A stretch of DNA of 64,000 bases from Flabesymbios commensalis (GCA_964017125.1 OZ024912.1:57829123-57893122), one strand, 5' to 3'. Shown: positions 47,123-57,972, counted from the stretch's first letter. A program made the numbers and translations. The notes: a model not told the origin generated them from the sequence alone.

Positions 47123-47826
47123 ATATGATTAAGACTGCCATGGGTGTGGTGGGTCCCTGTATAATATCAACCCCGCCCTCCATTCTAGAAGGACAGGGTG
47201 TTTTTTCTCGGATATGATCTTGGATGCAGTGTAATGTAGGTCTACTCAAGGTTGTTGTTTAGGCGTGCCCAACTCGTCGCCAAAAAAAAATTGTTTGTGA
47301 ACTTAAACGCACTAGTCACTCGTGCTCGTACCGAGAAGTGTACCGGTGAACAAGGTGCACAAGGGGAGGGCCCAGTGTGCATTCATGCACACTGACGCGG
47401 GCTGCTGTCAACAAGGTTATTCCTATTACGATTCGTTACCAAATTATCGCCGCGATTGCGTGCAAACGGGGTCGTCAGTGTATATTTCCTCTATTAAACA
47501 GTTAAAGGTGACTGTTTTCACATGTCCTGGACCTCGCAAAGAAAAGGGTTGTGTCAACTCGACCATTTCAACTGTCACGACCGTATTCGAACAATATCAA
47601 TACGTTTTGTGAATGACCTGGAATCTCGTATTTATAATCATCCTTTAGACCATGTACAGAAAATAAAATAATATAATATAATATATTTTTTTATATCCAG
47701 TAAATTTTGAAGCTGTGTATTACGTCAGCAGTTCCCAGTTTCAAATGTATGAAAGAGCGATTCAGCAGTGGAAAGAGTTAAAGAGGCACACACCAGCCGG
47801 ATAGAGAAATCGGAGGGTGTGCCTCC
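47123..47826. other. CpG-bearing stretch, no gene recognised
   Basis: Richer in CpG than its surroundings. It has an open frame on the plus strand at 47322-47612 without recognisable domains or splice support. A D-type MITE remnant lies at about 47690-47782. Confidence 0.35.
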
Positions 47827-47934
47827 TCAGTAAACAAGAGGCGTTGAGCCAATGTTGTTTTAATGCTGGGCCGGCGTCGGAGGCGGCGGGCCAACATTAA
47901 AACAACATTGGTTCAACGCCTCGCGTTTGCTGGG
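47827..47934. repeat. G-family palindrome
   Basis: CTCAGTAAACAAGAGGCGTT to AACGCCTCGCGTTTGCTGGGG, centre GGCCGGCGTCGGAGGCGG. Arms of about 48 bp are nearly perfect. Confidence 0.85.
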
Positions 47935-48110
47935 GATCTGTATAAATCATTGAGTTTGGACTTCGCGAAACACCTGTACACCAAGGATTCATATTATTAT
48001 ATTATCAACTTACTGTTATGTCCACTTAGGCCTAGCCATGTAATGTTAAAACTGACTTATCAAATCGACATGACATTTCAGTCTGACTGGCATCCACCCA
48101 GAAAATAATT

Positions 48111-48204
48111 CCCAGTAAACACAGAACATTTGCATAACATTTATACAATGTTGTTCGACGTTGGTTCAATGTTGTATAAATGTTATGCAAATGTTTGCTG
48201 TGTT
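48111..48204. repeat. G2-family palindrome
   Basis: CCCAGTAAACACAGAACATT to AAATGTTTGCTGTGTTGCTG, inner arms TGCATAACATTTATACAATG and the complement. Confidence 0.75.
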
Positions 48205-48485
48205 GCTGCAGATAGGTTTGCAAACCGCATTAGCCTATCTATCTTCACCGGTCATGTAACTCAGGATGAGGTGTGGTGCACTGCGTCCTTGGAAAGGTGA
48301 TCTCGGAGCGTTATGGATCATATTCGCATTCGATTGGTCGATATGGAATATGAGATATCCACAAATCTAATTCAAAATATCTAAGTCAACCGCTTCGAAC
48401 ATAGGCCTACATACGGTACCCGGTTAGGCAATATATTACAATATTCGCTGTAGCGACTATAGCGATAAACAACAAATGCAGGCCA

Positions 48486-48598
48486 ACCCAACAAATACGA
48501 GGCCTAAAACCAATGTTGTTTTAATGCTGGTCCACCGTCTACGACTCTGGTCCAACATTAGAACAACATTCGGTCAATGTCTCATGTTGGAATTGCTG
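48486..48598. repeat. G-family palindrome
   Basis: CCCAACAAATACGAGGCC to GTCTCATGTTGGAATTGCTGG, centre CCACCGTCTACGACTCTGG. Confidence 0.7.
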
Positions 48599-48847
48599 GA
48601 AGGGTCGAGTCTAATGTCATCACATGACGCGGTCATATTCAATAATCAGATAATAGTCATAATAGTGGATTAATCACCGATAACCACCAAGTAAACAGGT
48701 GTGACTGACAAGGCGTTGGTTGTGTAATTAGATGACGAGACATTTTGGGGAACATTTGACAATGACGGGTAATATTCCAGAACTTATCGACAGCAAAACC
48801 AGGTCAAGTATTATATCGCAGCTATAAATTGTGTGTTACACAAACCA

Positions 48848-49003
48848 GGGGCTCGTTTCACTAAGAAAATATTATCTTAACTTGGACCTAGTTTAGGTCA
48901 TTTATCATTAAAAAGTTAAGATGAGATCATCTTAACTTTTTAATGATAAATGACCTAAAATAGGTCAAAGTTAAGATAAGATTTTCTTTGTGAAACGAGC
49001 CCC
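48848..49003. mobile_element. 156-bp foldback MITE, GGGGCTCGTTTCAC family
   Basis: GGGGCTCGTTTCACTAAGA to TCTTTGTGAAACGAGCCCC. The whole element is one long inverted repeat with inner arms AAAAAGTTAAGATGA and the complement. No clear target duplication. Confidence 0.85.
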
Positions 49004-49329
49004 AGACCTAGGCCAGTGTAACGTTGCAGTGTGTTCATCGCAAATCTATATTATAATCGAGCCAGTATCTGGCCTGAGTTAATAGTTTGTTCTTGGTGAA
49101 CCTGCCAACCGAGGTGGAAAACAGGCACCGCAGTAAACACACATTTAACGGTGGAAAAACGTTGGGCCAAAGGCCGCGCGTTGTGCTTACATAAACATCA
49201 GAGTCACATGATGAAAGTAGGCCTACATGTACACAGAGCGAGCCGTAACAGAAATAGCAAATGCGAGGGGGCCTCAACGATCAGCTGATCGAGAAAAACA
49301 GCTCACTCCATTCCAAGCCGATAATATAT

Positions 49330-49405
49330 CTTACAGCGCGGGTATGGACTTTAGACGTCAAAATCTGATGTGTGTAGACGTCAGATTTTGACGCCTTAAG
49401 TCCGG
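49330..49405 (+). mobile_element. P1 MITE hairpin fragment
   Basis: TTACAGCGCGGGTATGGACT then AGACGTCAAAATCTGATG and the complementary half. The body of the element is missing. Confidence 0.55.
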
Positions 49406-49534
49406 CGAATGCTGGCCCTATTTCGGAGACGTCGGGCCAACATTAAAAGGACATTGGCGACCACCTCAAAGTGAACACAATGCTTCGATTGATAAAATAC
49501 CCCCTTGTAACTATAATAATTCAATTTAAAACTT

Positions 49535-49676
49535 AGAACCTCCTTATTAGCATGGATTATAATATAGAACGTCCTTATTAGCATGGATTATAATATATAT
49601 TAGCATGGATTATAATATAGAACGTCCTTATTAGCATAGATTATAATATAGAACGTCCTTATTAGCATGGATTATG
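49535..49676. repeat. 31-bp tandem repeat
   Basis: Four to five copies of a unit containing AACGTCCTTATTAGCATGG followed by ATTATAATATAG, one of them shortened. Confidence 0.9.
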
Positions 49677-49754
49677 ATGTTTTTTTCATTCGATTAAATT
49701 CAAAATATGTAACGTGGTTTATAAAAATGATAAAAGCGGCGACGACGGAGCTTA

Positions 49755-50164
49755 GCCATTACAGCGCGGGGATCGACTTTAGATGTCAGATTGACGTCAG
49801 ATTCTGACGTCTAAAGTAGATCCCCGCACTGTAAGAATTAAAAAAAAAATAATGGCCGTAGTCCCATAATATAGGTATTTAAATGAAGCGGGAAGAGCTG
49901 ACTAAGACATTTCTGATGACTTCGAATTGGAAAAACCCTTTGGTGTCCATGGTTTATACAAAAATGTGTCGGCGTTGTAAGGTATACGTGTTGAGATCCA
50001 GGTCGTGGCGGATGCCGTGGGTTGGCGTAGAGCTGACTAAGACATTTATGATGACTTCGAATTGGAAAAACCCTTTGGTTTCCATGGTTTTTGCAAAAAT
50101 GTGTCGGCGTTGTAAGGTAAAGTGTTGAGATCCAGGTCGTGGCGGATGCCGTGGGTTGGCGTCC
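49755..50164 (+). repeat. P1 MITE with a tandem duplication of its right half
   Basis: A P1 copy (TTACAGCGCGGGGATCGACT) runs to GTGTCGGCGTTGTAAGG. The segment from GAGCTGACTAAGACATTT through GTTGAGATCCAGGTCGTGG and GCCGTGGGTTGGCGT is then repeated after about 137 bp. The duplication includes non-MITE flank, so it followed insertion. Confidence 0.8.
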
Positions 50165-50269
50165 GGTGTTTGCTGCCTGAAGGTTTTATTTATGTGCTTA
50201 GTGGATATTCCTACTAACACCAGGTGCAACCCAAGAAGCTTACGAGTTTGTAAGCACATAACAATGTGC

Positions 50270-50513
50270 TTAACCCTTGAAACGCTGAAATATTTTAATA
50301 AAAATGAAGAGACCCAATTTTTTTTTCAATTTGAAATCATAATAAATTGTCTTAGCTAGCTCTTTCCGCTTCATTTGAATACCTATGTTATGTGTCTACG
50401 GCCGTTATAAATATATTTCCTCTTACAGCGCGGGGATCGACTTTTATTTTTATTTAGACGTCAGAATCTATAATTCTGACGTCTGAAATCGATTACCGCG
50501 TTTAAATGGTTAA
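50270..50513 (-). mobile_element. TTAA MITE family P1
   Basis: TTAACCCTTGAAACGCTG to CCGCGTTTAAATGGTTAA, with hairpin GACGTCAGAATCTATAATTC. Confidence 0.75.
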
Positions 50514-50582
50514 ATCCAAACCCTTCGGGCCAAGCTACTGCAGCCCTAGTCATGTCCATTGTATGTGATGTTCACGTAATAA

Positions 50583-50690
50583 CCCAGCAGACACAAGAAT
50601 TTGAATCAATGTTTGTTTAACGTTGGTCCAGCGTCATAGCCGCTGGACCAACGTTAAACCAACATTGATTCAACTTCTTGTGTCTGCTGG
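50583..50690. repeat. G-family palindrome, nearly perfect
   Basis: CCCAGCAGACACAAGAATTT to AACTTCTTGTGTCTGCTGG. Inner arms ACGTTGGTCCAGCG and the complement flank TCATAGC. Only a few mismatches are seen over 108 bp. Confidence 0.85.
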
Positions 50691-51894
50691 AAATGAGAGA
50701 GAGGAGTCGGGTGCATGTAGTACCGCTGTCTATTGTTCCAAATCCACGGTAAATGTCTAAACCATGTAGCCACCTAGTCATGGTAATGCGATTACCAACA
50801 CATTATTTGATTGTCACACAAGACAAACCAAACAAGAGCCAATAAGCCAATGTTGGACCAGCATTGGCCAAAGAATGGCTCAATCTCTCTCGTGTTTGCT
50901 GGGATATTATAGAAAAATCCATTTTAAAAAAGAGCCATCAATTGATGGCAGGACCCCTCAGCCGTAGGCTCTGTCCATCAATATCAAGAAATAATGAGAA
51001 AAAAATGACCCCCACTACCACCATGTCAATTATTTTTTTTTAATTGCTGCGGCAGCAATTTTGTTTTTAATGGGTTCATCCCAAAAGTTATTCAGATCAT
51101 CAGAAATACCTAGAGAACAACCATATCAAATGCAATCCAACCAACGGTTCATAAGTTATCGTGCCCATAAGCTTTTTAGGCGGCCATCTTGGAAAATGGC
51201 CGCTTATGGCTTGGTGCCCAAAAAATATATGCCCAGGCACATAGGTCATGTCTCTAAAAAATAAACAAAATTCATCAGTTATCTTTTTAGTAGGCTAAGA
51301 GCTTAATTTCTGACCGCCCGCCCACCCGCCCGCCTCTGGTGATCACTATACCCCACAGCCTAATGGCTGAGGGGTAAAAATGGCTGATTTTACTTGTTTA
51401 CACTATATGTATATTATGAAATCATGTAGAAAAAAAGCCGATATATTAAAGCACTTACGTCAGTGTAAACACGTGTATCTGGATGTGTGCCACACCTGCA
51501 TGGTCATATCAACCGCCTGTTGTTATTCTGGTGAGGGGTATGCAACGATGTGATCTGCTTTATATTTGCCGTGATGCTGATATTAGGCCTATATACGCCA
51601 GGCTGTACATGGATGGCGAGATGCCAGTTTAAAGTACATCATTATATCGATAGACATACATGTATATATACACGTGTATGACATCATTCACTTAATTTGC
51701 AGTATGCTTAATGTTAAAGCGCCCACGCAGCAACCACAATACGTCCATCATATTATAACCATGTTGGCCCAATGTTGGGGCAGCGTAAAATACCGTGGGC
51801 TAACATTGAGACAGCACAGGTCAAAGTCTTGTGATTTTAAGGGATATTTCTCTTTGGTGTGCTGCCATTATATAATGACGTATAGAGTTACCAG

Positions 51895-51989
51895 TCAGCA
51901 AACAAGAAATTTAACCAATGTTGGTTCATTGTTGGACCGGCGTCCGCGACGCTGGCACAACACTGAACCAGCATTGTGTTTGCTGGGCA
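51895..51989. repeat. G-family palindrome
   Basis: CAGCAAACAAGAAATTTAACC to GCATTGTGTTTGCTGGG, centre CGGCGTCCGCGACGCTGGC. A decayed copy precedes it at about 51760-51835. Confidence 0.7.
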
Positions 51990-52129
51990 TGCAGTCCATC
52001 AAGTCCTTCAGAAGAAGAGTTTTTAATAGTCAACACGTCACTAATTAGACTCGACACAAGCTTTCGTAGAGTGTAGTTAATACTAATTAGAACATAGCTA
52101 TCTCTCAGGTTTACTCCATAAATTCCCAG

Positions 52130-52304
52130 AGCTTACCCGTCAGATCAACTTGAGACGTCAAATTCTGACGTCTGCAGTCGATCACCGCACTGCAAAAGTA
52201 AAATATTTATAATGACCGTAGACCCATAACAGCATTGAAATGAAGCAGAAAGAGCCGGCTAAAACATAAATATGATGATCATTTCAGCGCAGTAACGGTT
52301 AAGC
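52130..52304 (+). mobile_element. Truncated P1 MITE
   Basis: Half hairpin (GACGTCAAATTCTGACGTC), then the CCGTAGACCCATAAC block and right end TTTCAGCGCAGTAACGGTTAA. Confidence 0.55.
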
Positions 52305-52671
52305 ATATAAGTTGCAGATTTCCATCCAGGGTGTTGTTTATCAAGGCCTGCTCCCCCCCCCCCCATTAGCCTCATTAAAGGCTTATATATATGGTGATAA
52401 TGGATGGGAGCCTTAACAAGCTATAATACCTACCCACACCCTAAATCTTCTACTGTAAGAACTTCCTTTTGATTATGACACATTTTGCGGGCCTGGGGGG
52501 ATATTATGTGACATGTTTACCGGTAGCTCACGTAGCCCCCGAGATGGCCGAGTTGGCGATCACGAGCGAGGTATCAGATTATTTTACAATGATCTGTATC
52601 ATCTGATCAATGATACTAGATACTGGTTCTAGTATCCTTGATCTGATCTACTGTGAGGACTGAGGCAATAC

Positions 52672-52862
52672 CCAGCAAACACGTCCCAATGTTGTTTTAA
52701 TGTTGGGCCAGCGTCAAAGCCGCTCTTTCTGCTTCATTTGAATACCTGTGTTATGGGTCTACAGCATTTTATTTTTTTAATTCTTCTAGTGCGGGGATCG
52801 TCTTTAGACGTCAGAATCTGACGTCTATAGACGTCAGATTCTGACGCCTAAAGCTGGGCCAG
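52672..52862. repeat. Chimera of a G-palindrome and a P1 fragment
   Basis: ACCCAGCAAACACGTCCCAA and GGGCCAGCGTCAAAGCCGC (G type) are followed directly by P1 sequence (CTCTTTCTGCTTCATTTG, then the full GACGTC hairpin). It returns to a G-like GCTGGGCCAGCAG. P1 may have inserted in the palindrome. Confidence 0.5.
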
Positions 52863-52902
52863 CAGCTGAGACTTGGGAACAAATTAAACAAACCAAAGTG
52901 AT

Positions 52903-53146
52903 ATAGGCTAAACTGGACCAGGATAATCTCCTAGGGATGGTGAGATGAGACTGCCCTCCAGACACAGGATTCGAAATTCGAGCCCTGGCGGTCTGAGGTC
53001 GAGCATGTTACCTCTCGGTCACGGACGCTCCCCAAAATACTGAATCATTACGAGTGAGCGGAGAAGAAACATTGTGTTTCTTTGGGACGATCCCCCGATA
53101 TCATACTTTCCAAACACTGAAGAAGGCAGTATAAACACTGCACCAT
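52903..53146 (-). mobile_element. tRNA-derived SINE
   Basis: On the minus strand GTGACCGAGAGGTAAC (A-box-like) and GGGCTCGAATTTCGAATCC (B-box-like) are followed by CTGGAGGGCAG and GGTCCAGTTTAGCC. The upstream tRNA half is decayed. Confidence 0.75.
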
Positions 53147-53259
53147 CCAGTGGGCACAAAACATTTGTATAACATTTTATCCAACGTCGGCCTAACGTCT
53201 ACGACGATAGACGAGCATTTCATAAATGTTATACAAAAGTTTGGTGCTTACCGGGTATG
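53147..53259. repeat. G2-family palindrome
   Basis: CCAGTGGGCACAAAACATTT to AGTTTGGTGCTTACCGGG, centre CGTCTACGACGATAGACG. Confidence 0.65.
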
Positions 53260-53459
53260 GCCCCCGACCAATAACAAATTAAGGTATAGTACAGGAACAC
53301 AAACAATCGAATATTATTATGTAATGCATTGCTACCACGCCGATCTCTATCATGCATACAGTATTAGCCTATTATCTCAGCAAACGCCACACATGCCAAC
53401 ATTCATCCAAAGTTGGCGACTATAAATGTGTCTCCGGTTACTGGTTATAAAATCGGGTC

Positions 53460-53564
53460 GGCAAACACGAGACGTTGACCCAAAGCGGGCCTGATATTGG
53501 TCCAGCGTCCTCGACGCTGGACCAACATCAGGCCAGCATTGGGTCAACGTCTCGTGTTTTAGGG
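53460..53564. repeat. G-family palindrome with direct repeats
   Basis: GGCAAACACGAGACGTTGAC to GTCAACGTCTCGTGTTTTAGGG, centre GGTCCAGCGTCCTCGACGC. It is flanked by AAATCGGGTC at 53450-53459 and 53565-53574, a 10-bp direct repeat consistent with a target-site duplication. Confidence 0.85.
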
Positions 53565-54200
53565 AAATCGGGTCAGCAATTGGCACATGGCCAAACACTC
53601 ACATGCTTTGGTTTACAGGTAGCCTCCTATAGGCATAGGCCCTACATGTGTTTTAATGTACAGAATTTGCGGTGAGTTTATTGGATGGCTAATTAGTGGG
53701 GATTTCCAACACACTACAATAAGAGGTTGTCCTAATTTGACCACTGCATTAAAATATGATTTGCATAACAATAATAATGTATTATTTATCTGATAACAAA
53801 CAAAGTTAAGTTATACAATTTATGGAGTAGGCCTAGGGCTAGCCCTATTTTAAAATTATTGTAAAAGACATATTATTATTATTAGTCTAGGCCAGTAACA
53901 TAATGAATCTTGATTATAAGCTGTAACCTAGCGAACACAAAAAAAAACATTTTTATAACATTTGTACAAATTTTATAAAATGTTTTGTGTTTGCTGGGAA
54001 ATATGTGTGGGGATAAAAAATGTCAACCTACCGAGGTTTAAATGTACAGATCTATTGACGGTAGATCTAGTGTGATCAGCTGTTGCCCGATATGTTGACA
54101 ATGCCAGAGAGACGATGCTCCTAATCCGAGAGACAAACGAATCGTGCCACGCGCGTGCCACAATAATAACAACAGACTGTCCCTTGTGATCACACGTGGA

Positions 54201-54470
54201 TCACTGGTTCTGGAACCGCGTCCAGCTCAGAGACAGCGGGATGTCAACGTGATGCGAGTCCGCCAGAATATCCAGACAATACTGAGCCGGTTGACAGGCT
54301 GACAAATCTATATAATAGCAGGAGAACGGTTGTTTCCACGCGAACTGACAAACGTCCATGTGGGCGCTGTGCTCAGGCCGCGACTTGTTATGGTCTAATT
54401 CCAAGAAACGTTCACCCACCCTGTCAGCCAGCCTGCGCGGTACTACTAGTACACCCCCGTGCGTCATCAC
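54201..54470 (-). CDS. Possible coding exon, unknown product
   Basis: An 89-codon frame with GC-rich third positions, unlike the AT-rich surroundings: HGGVLVVPRRLADRVGERFL at its start and CLDILADSHHVDIPLSLSW near its end. A possible acceptor (GCCTGCCAG) lies just before the ATG pair. I do not recognise the protein, and no partner exon is established. It is on the same strand as CREBRF, about 10 kb upstream. It could be an exon of another gene or chance. Confidence 0.3.
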   Translation of the reverse strand: MMTHGGVLVVPRRLADRVGERFLELDHNKSRPEHSAHMDVCQFAWKQPFSCYYIDLSACQPAQYCLDILADSHHVDIPLSLSWTRFQNQ

Positions 54471-54507
54471 TGGCAGGCGCGTGGATCAATGGTTGGGTAA
54501 TGTGGAC

Positions 54508-54588
54508 GCCTTGGTTCCAAAGGGTCGTATCTGCCACTTTGTGAAGTGGCAGATACCACCCTTTGGTACCAAGGCGACGATGTGTGTG
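54508..54588. repeat. CTGCCACTT-core hairpin
   Basis: CGCCTTGGTTCCAAAGGGTC to ACCCTTTGGTACCAAGGCG, inner core TATCTGCCACTTTGTGAAGT. It has the same core as the hairpins at 14967-15038 and its duplicate, and relics at 39607 and 60050. Confidence 0.75.
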
Positions 54589-54609
54589 CGGGTCGGTTTA
54601 GGTCATATT

Positions 54610-54900
54610 GTTCGCCAGGGTATTGGGAATGAAATGAATGTTTAAACATCAAGATTTGCAACAGTTTGGTCTCAAATTGAACAAATATCAGTAATTTTCA
54701 GCCACTTGAAGTTGTTGGTTTTTAGACGTCAGAATCTGACGGTTGTAGGCGTCAGATTCTGACGTCTAAAGACGATCCCCGTACTGAAAGAATTGAACAC
54801 TTATAATGGCCGCAGACCCATAGCATAGGTATTCAAATGAAGCAAATTGGAAAAATTTGGTCTCCAAGGTTTATGCAAAAATATTTCAGCGTTGTAACTT
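54610..54900. mobile_element. F-type fragment fused to a P1 fragment
   Basis: F interior (TTGGGAATGAAATGAATG up to CCACTTGAAGTTG) breaks in mid-hairpin into a P1 hairpin (TTAGACGTCAGAATCTGACG) and body. Confidence 0.55.
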
Positions 54901-55255
54901 GTATTAGGGTTAAAATAACTAAAAAACTTCATAAAGGAGAAGAGCCCGATACAAGTAAAACTAGTACCTGGAATTATTTTATTTTTTATTTCAGCAGAAT
55001 TCGCAAAAATTGGAAAACTGGGAAAACGCGTGTTATTAAATTTTCTGGTATGGCTGCACACGGCAGGACGTCGCGTGGTCCTGTCACACCTTACACACAC
55101 ATGGATCCAGCGCTCGCTGATGACGCTGCGGGGGAATCCCCTCTAAACAGCCTGAAGAACTACGGCCCAGAGAGCCTCGTGTAAACAAGGCAGCTGATTG
55201 GCGGATAAAGCGGGCGCACGTTGAGGGTTGAGCGACCAGCTAGCACGACACATTC

Positions 55256-55322
55256 GCCCGGCGCTCGCGTAGTGTTGGGCCGGCGTCTGCGACGCTGGCA
55301 CAACACTGCGCGAGCGTCGGGC
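55256..55322. repeat. Short GC-rich palindrome, G-like
   Basis: GCCCGGCGCTCGCGTAGTGT to ACACTGCGCGAGCGTCGGGC, with the G-type centre GGCGTCTGCGACGCTGGC. Confidence 0.75.
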
Positions 55323-55934
55323 TAGTCCTATATATGTGTATATCAGTTGTTACATCTGCACAACAAATAACGAATGCAATGCTGTGCAACGAAAGGTCGA
55401 AGGTCACGGTGACTGACACCAAGGTGCAGTCACCATCGCTGTCATCACGACATCAACCATAGGAACCTGCCAATATTCTCAGTGTGCCTATGGCAGAGTT
55501 ACACAGTTTGTGGTAGATGAGAACTACCATTTTTGGGAAATGTAAATTTTTTCCCGAAAATCTAAATATGTTTTTCATCGGAAGCTGGAAATTGCGTCAA
55601 CAATTCCAGCTTCAAATGAAGAAACATACGATAGAAACAATCCTCCCAACAACATTTGTACAACGTCGGCCCAGCTTCTTCAGCGTTGGTCCAACACTGG
55701 TTATAAAAATGTTTCGTGTTTACTGGGCTGATAACAAAAGTGTTTACTCTCGACGTTTGTTTACGTGACAGGTCGATGACCGGGCTTACGGCGAAGACCT
55801 TTAAAAAAATCTGTTGCCATGGCGTCAAGTGACGCCACAGACGCCACAGTGACCATTGGTCATCCGGTGAACAAGCTATGTTGATCCAATGCTGTATTAA
55901 AGTTGGACTATATCGTCTACTGGTCCAGCAATAA

Positions 55935-56166
55935 CCCATATCCTGCTAAGGTAATTTATTTTAATTTTCAGCCACTTGAAGTTGTGCGTCGCTACCGCGA
56001 CCCACAACTTCAAGTGGCTGAAAATTACTAGTATTTGTTTAGTTTGAGCACAAATATTTGCAAATCTTGATGTTTAGACACATATTTCTTTCCCAATTAA
56101 TGAATTTGGGCGGCTTATAAAACAGATTAAAAACGACAATAGTCGTGATCAGCAGGATAACGGTTC
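55935..56166 (-). mobile_element. MITE family F
   Basis: Shared hairpin GTTGTGCGTCGCTACCGCGA, then CAAATCTTGATGTTTAGAC and right end CAGCAGGATAACGGTT. Confidence 0.65.
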
Positions 56167-56423
56167 ATCCGGAATCATGACCAGTCTCTGATCCAGGTAG
56201 GCCTACGTAGGGCGTGCAATTGTCCACAACAAGTTACTAAAATCGATTAATTTTCTCTTCGTCGTTTCTCTGGAGATTAGCCCGGGGTTTCTGGCCGATT
56301 ATTCCAAGAATTACGGACGCAGTTGCTTCACGACGTCTGGCGTTCTGGATAGCTACACCAGTGTTGGACCTACACTGGCAATGCGGTATTGTATCTCGGC
56401 GTGGTTTCCATTGTCACCCTACA

Positions 56424-56756
56424 GGCCACTACGTTTTTTCTCTGTTTTACATGAGCGCGGGCATTACCCAAAAAACATGTGTTTTTCTTTTGCTCAGCGC
56501 GCGCATTGGATTTTTGCCGATTTCCGAAAAAACCCAGTTCATTTCAGGAGAATAAAAAAAATTATCCAGCCATGTTTTTTTGCTTGTTTTTTTCATCACT
56601 CTCAAAATATGTCAAAAGTGTTTTTATTTCTTCACACTCATTAAGTTTTCCAGAAATATGCCCAATTTTTTTTCCTTAAGTGTTTTTTACGCCCCCCCTC
56701 ATTGGATTTAGAATTTTTTCTTATCTTATCTAAAACAGAGAAAAAACAGAGTGGCC
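56424..56756. mobile_element. Terminal-inverted-repeat element, GGCCACTATG family
   Basis: GGCCACTACGTTTTTTCTCTG at the left mirrors CAGAGAAAAAACAGAGTGGCC at the right. Interior motifs (CGCGCGCATT, GCCGATTTCCGAAAAAAC) match the longer copy at 19989-20451. Confidence 0.8.
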
Positions 56757-56824
56757 ATATGTCGTGCAAAGCCAATAGGCAGTATTTCACCGCTTACTTT
56801 TCAAGCAAATGAAATAGAATGAAT

Positions 56825-57127
56825 GGGGTTTTAGGCCACATTTGCGCACATAAAGGCTAAACTGGGCCAGGATAACCTCTTGAGGATGGTGAGATGAATG
56901 AGATGACACTGCCCTCTAGACACAGGATTTGAAATTCGAGCCCTGGTGATCTGAGGCCGAGCATGCTACCGCTCGGTAACGGAAGCTCCCCACAATATTG
57001 AATCTTCACGAGTGAGCGGAGAAGAAACATTTTGTTTCTTTGAAACTTGAAGGCTAGAGTGGGGTTCGAACCCGCGACCTCCGACTTTCCAAGCAGGCAG
57101 CTTGAAGCAATGCACCAGTGCCCAGGC
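56825..57127 (-). mobile_element. Dimeric tRNA-derived SINE, fullest copy
   Basis: On the minus strand: first tRNA-like unit CACTGGTGCATTGCTTCAAG to GTCGCGGGTTCGAACCCC, then a linker of about 75 bp, then a second unit GTTACCGAGCGGTAGCATGC to CAGGGCTCGAATTTC. A tRNA-unrelated tail follows, with CTCTTGAGGATGGTGAGATG read in complement, ending GTGGCCTAAAACCCC. Confidence 0.75.
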
Positions 57128-57393
57128 AGAAAATACATGTAACGCATTTTCAGGATGATTGCCAAAAGTTCACCCCCAAAAACCCCACACGCGCGCCGAG
57201 GTTATTGGTACACATAGATACGGTCGTCTATTTTCAGCTTACCGAAGATAGCCAAGTTCACTGTTTATATTAACCCCTTATGACCTGCAGGTGAATTTAC
57301 AAGCAATGATAATAATACAGTAATAGACACACAAAAATGGAGTAAGCCTGTGTCGGTAGTTGGCTGCAAGTTTGAAGGTGTAAACTTATGTGA

Positions 57394-57641
57394 TTAACCC
57401 ATGCAGCGCGGGGATCGACTTTAGACGTCAGAATCTGACGTCTGTAGACGTCAGATTCTGACGTCTAACGTCGATCCCCGCACTGTAAGAGTAAAAATAT
57501 TTATAATGGTCGTAGACCCATACCATAGGTTATCAAATGAATCAGAAAGAGCTGACTGAGACATTCATGATGATTTCAAAATGAAAAAACCCTTTGGTCG
57601 CTATGGATTATACGAAATAATTTTATCGCTTTAAGGGTGAA
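57394..57641 (+). mobile_element. TTAA MITE family P1, best-preserved hairpin
   Basis: TTAACCCATGCAGCGCGGGG at the left. The hairpin is a near-perfect pair of GACGTCAGAATCTGACGTC and its inverse, and the body contains CGTAGACCCATACCATAGG. Confidence 0.85.
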
Positions 57642-57972
57642 GGGTTAGAGGGGGGGGGGAGTTGGTGGCAAAGTTCATATATTGTAATAGCATAGGCCTA
57701 CTTATCTGTAAATAACAGGATCGTCAAAAAAACAGTGGCGATGAGGGAGTAATAGCTCAGGCCACGTGTTCTGACACTTTTTAATCTTTAATAGATGATA
57801 TTTCAGGTGCCGCATTTTCTGATCAGCTTCAAATGACGAAAAATATCTTAATATACAATTCATGAAAAAGAGACTCTGGCCTTTAGGTACTCACAAAATA
57901 GAATTATTTGATCAATTGAGCATCTACCACAAAATATTTGTTCGATTTTAGTGAAATTTTACAAATTTGTTT

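Noticed and set aside
47322-47612. 96-codon plus-strand open frame
   Set aside because: No recognisable domain, no convincing splice sites; could be chance in a CpG-richer stretch. Kept only as part of an intergenic description.
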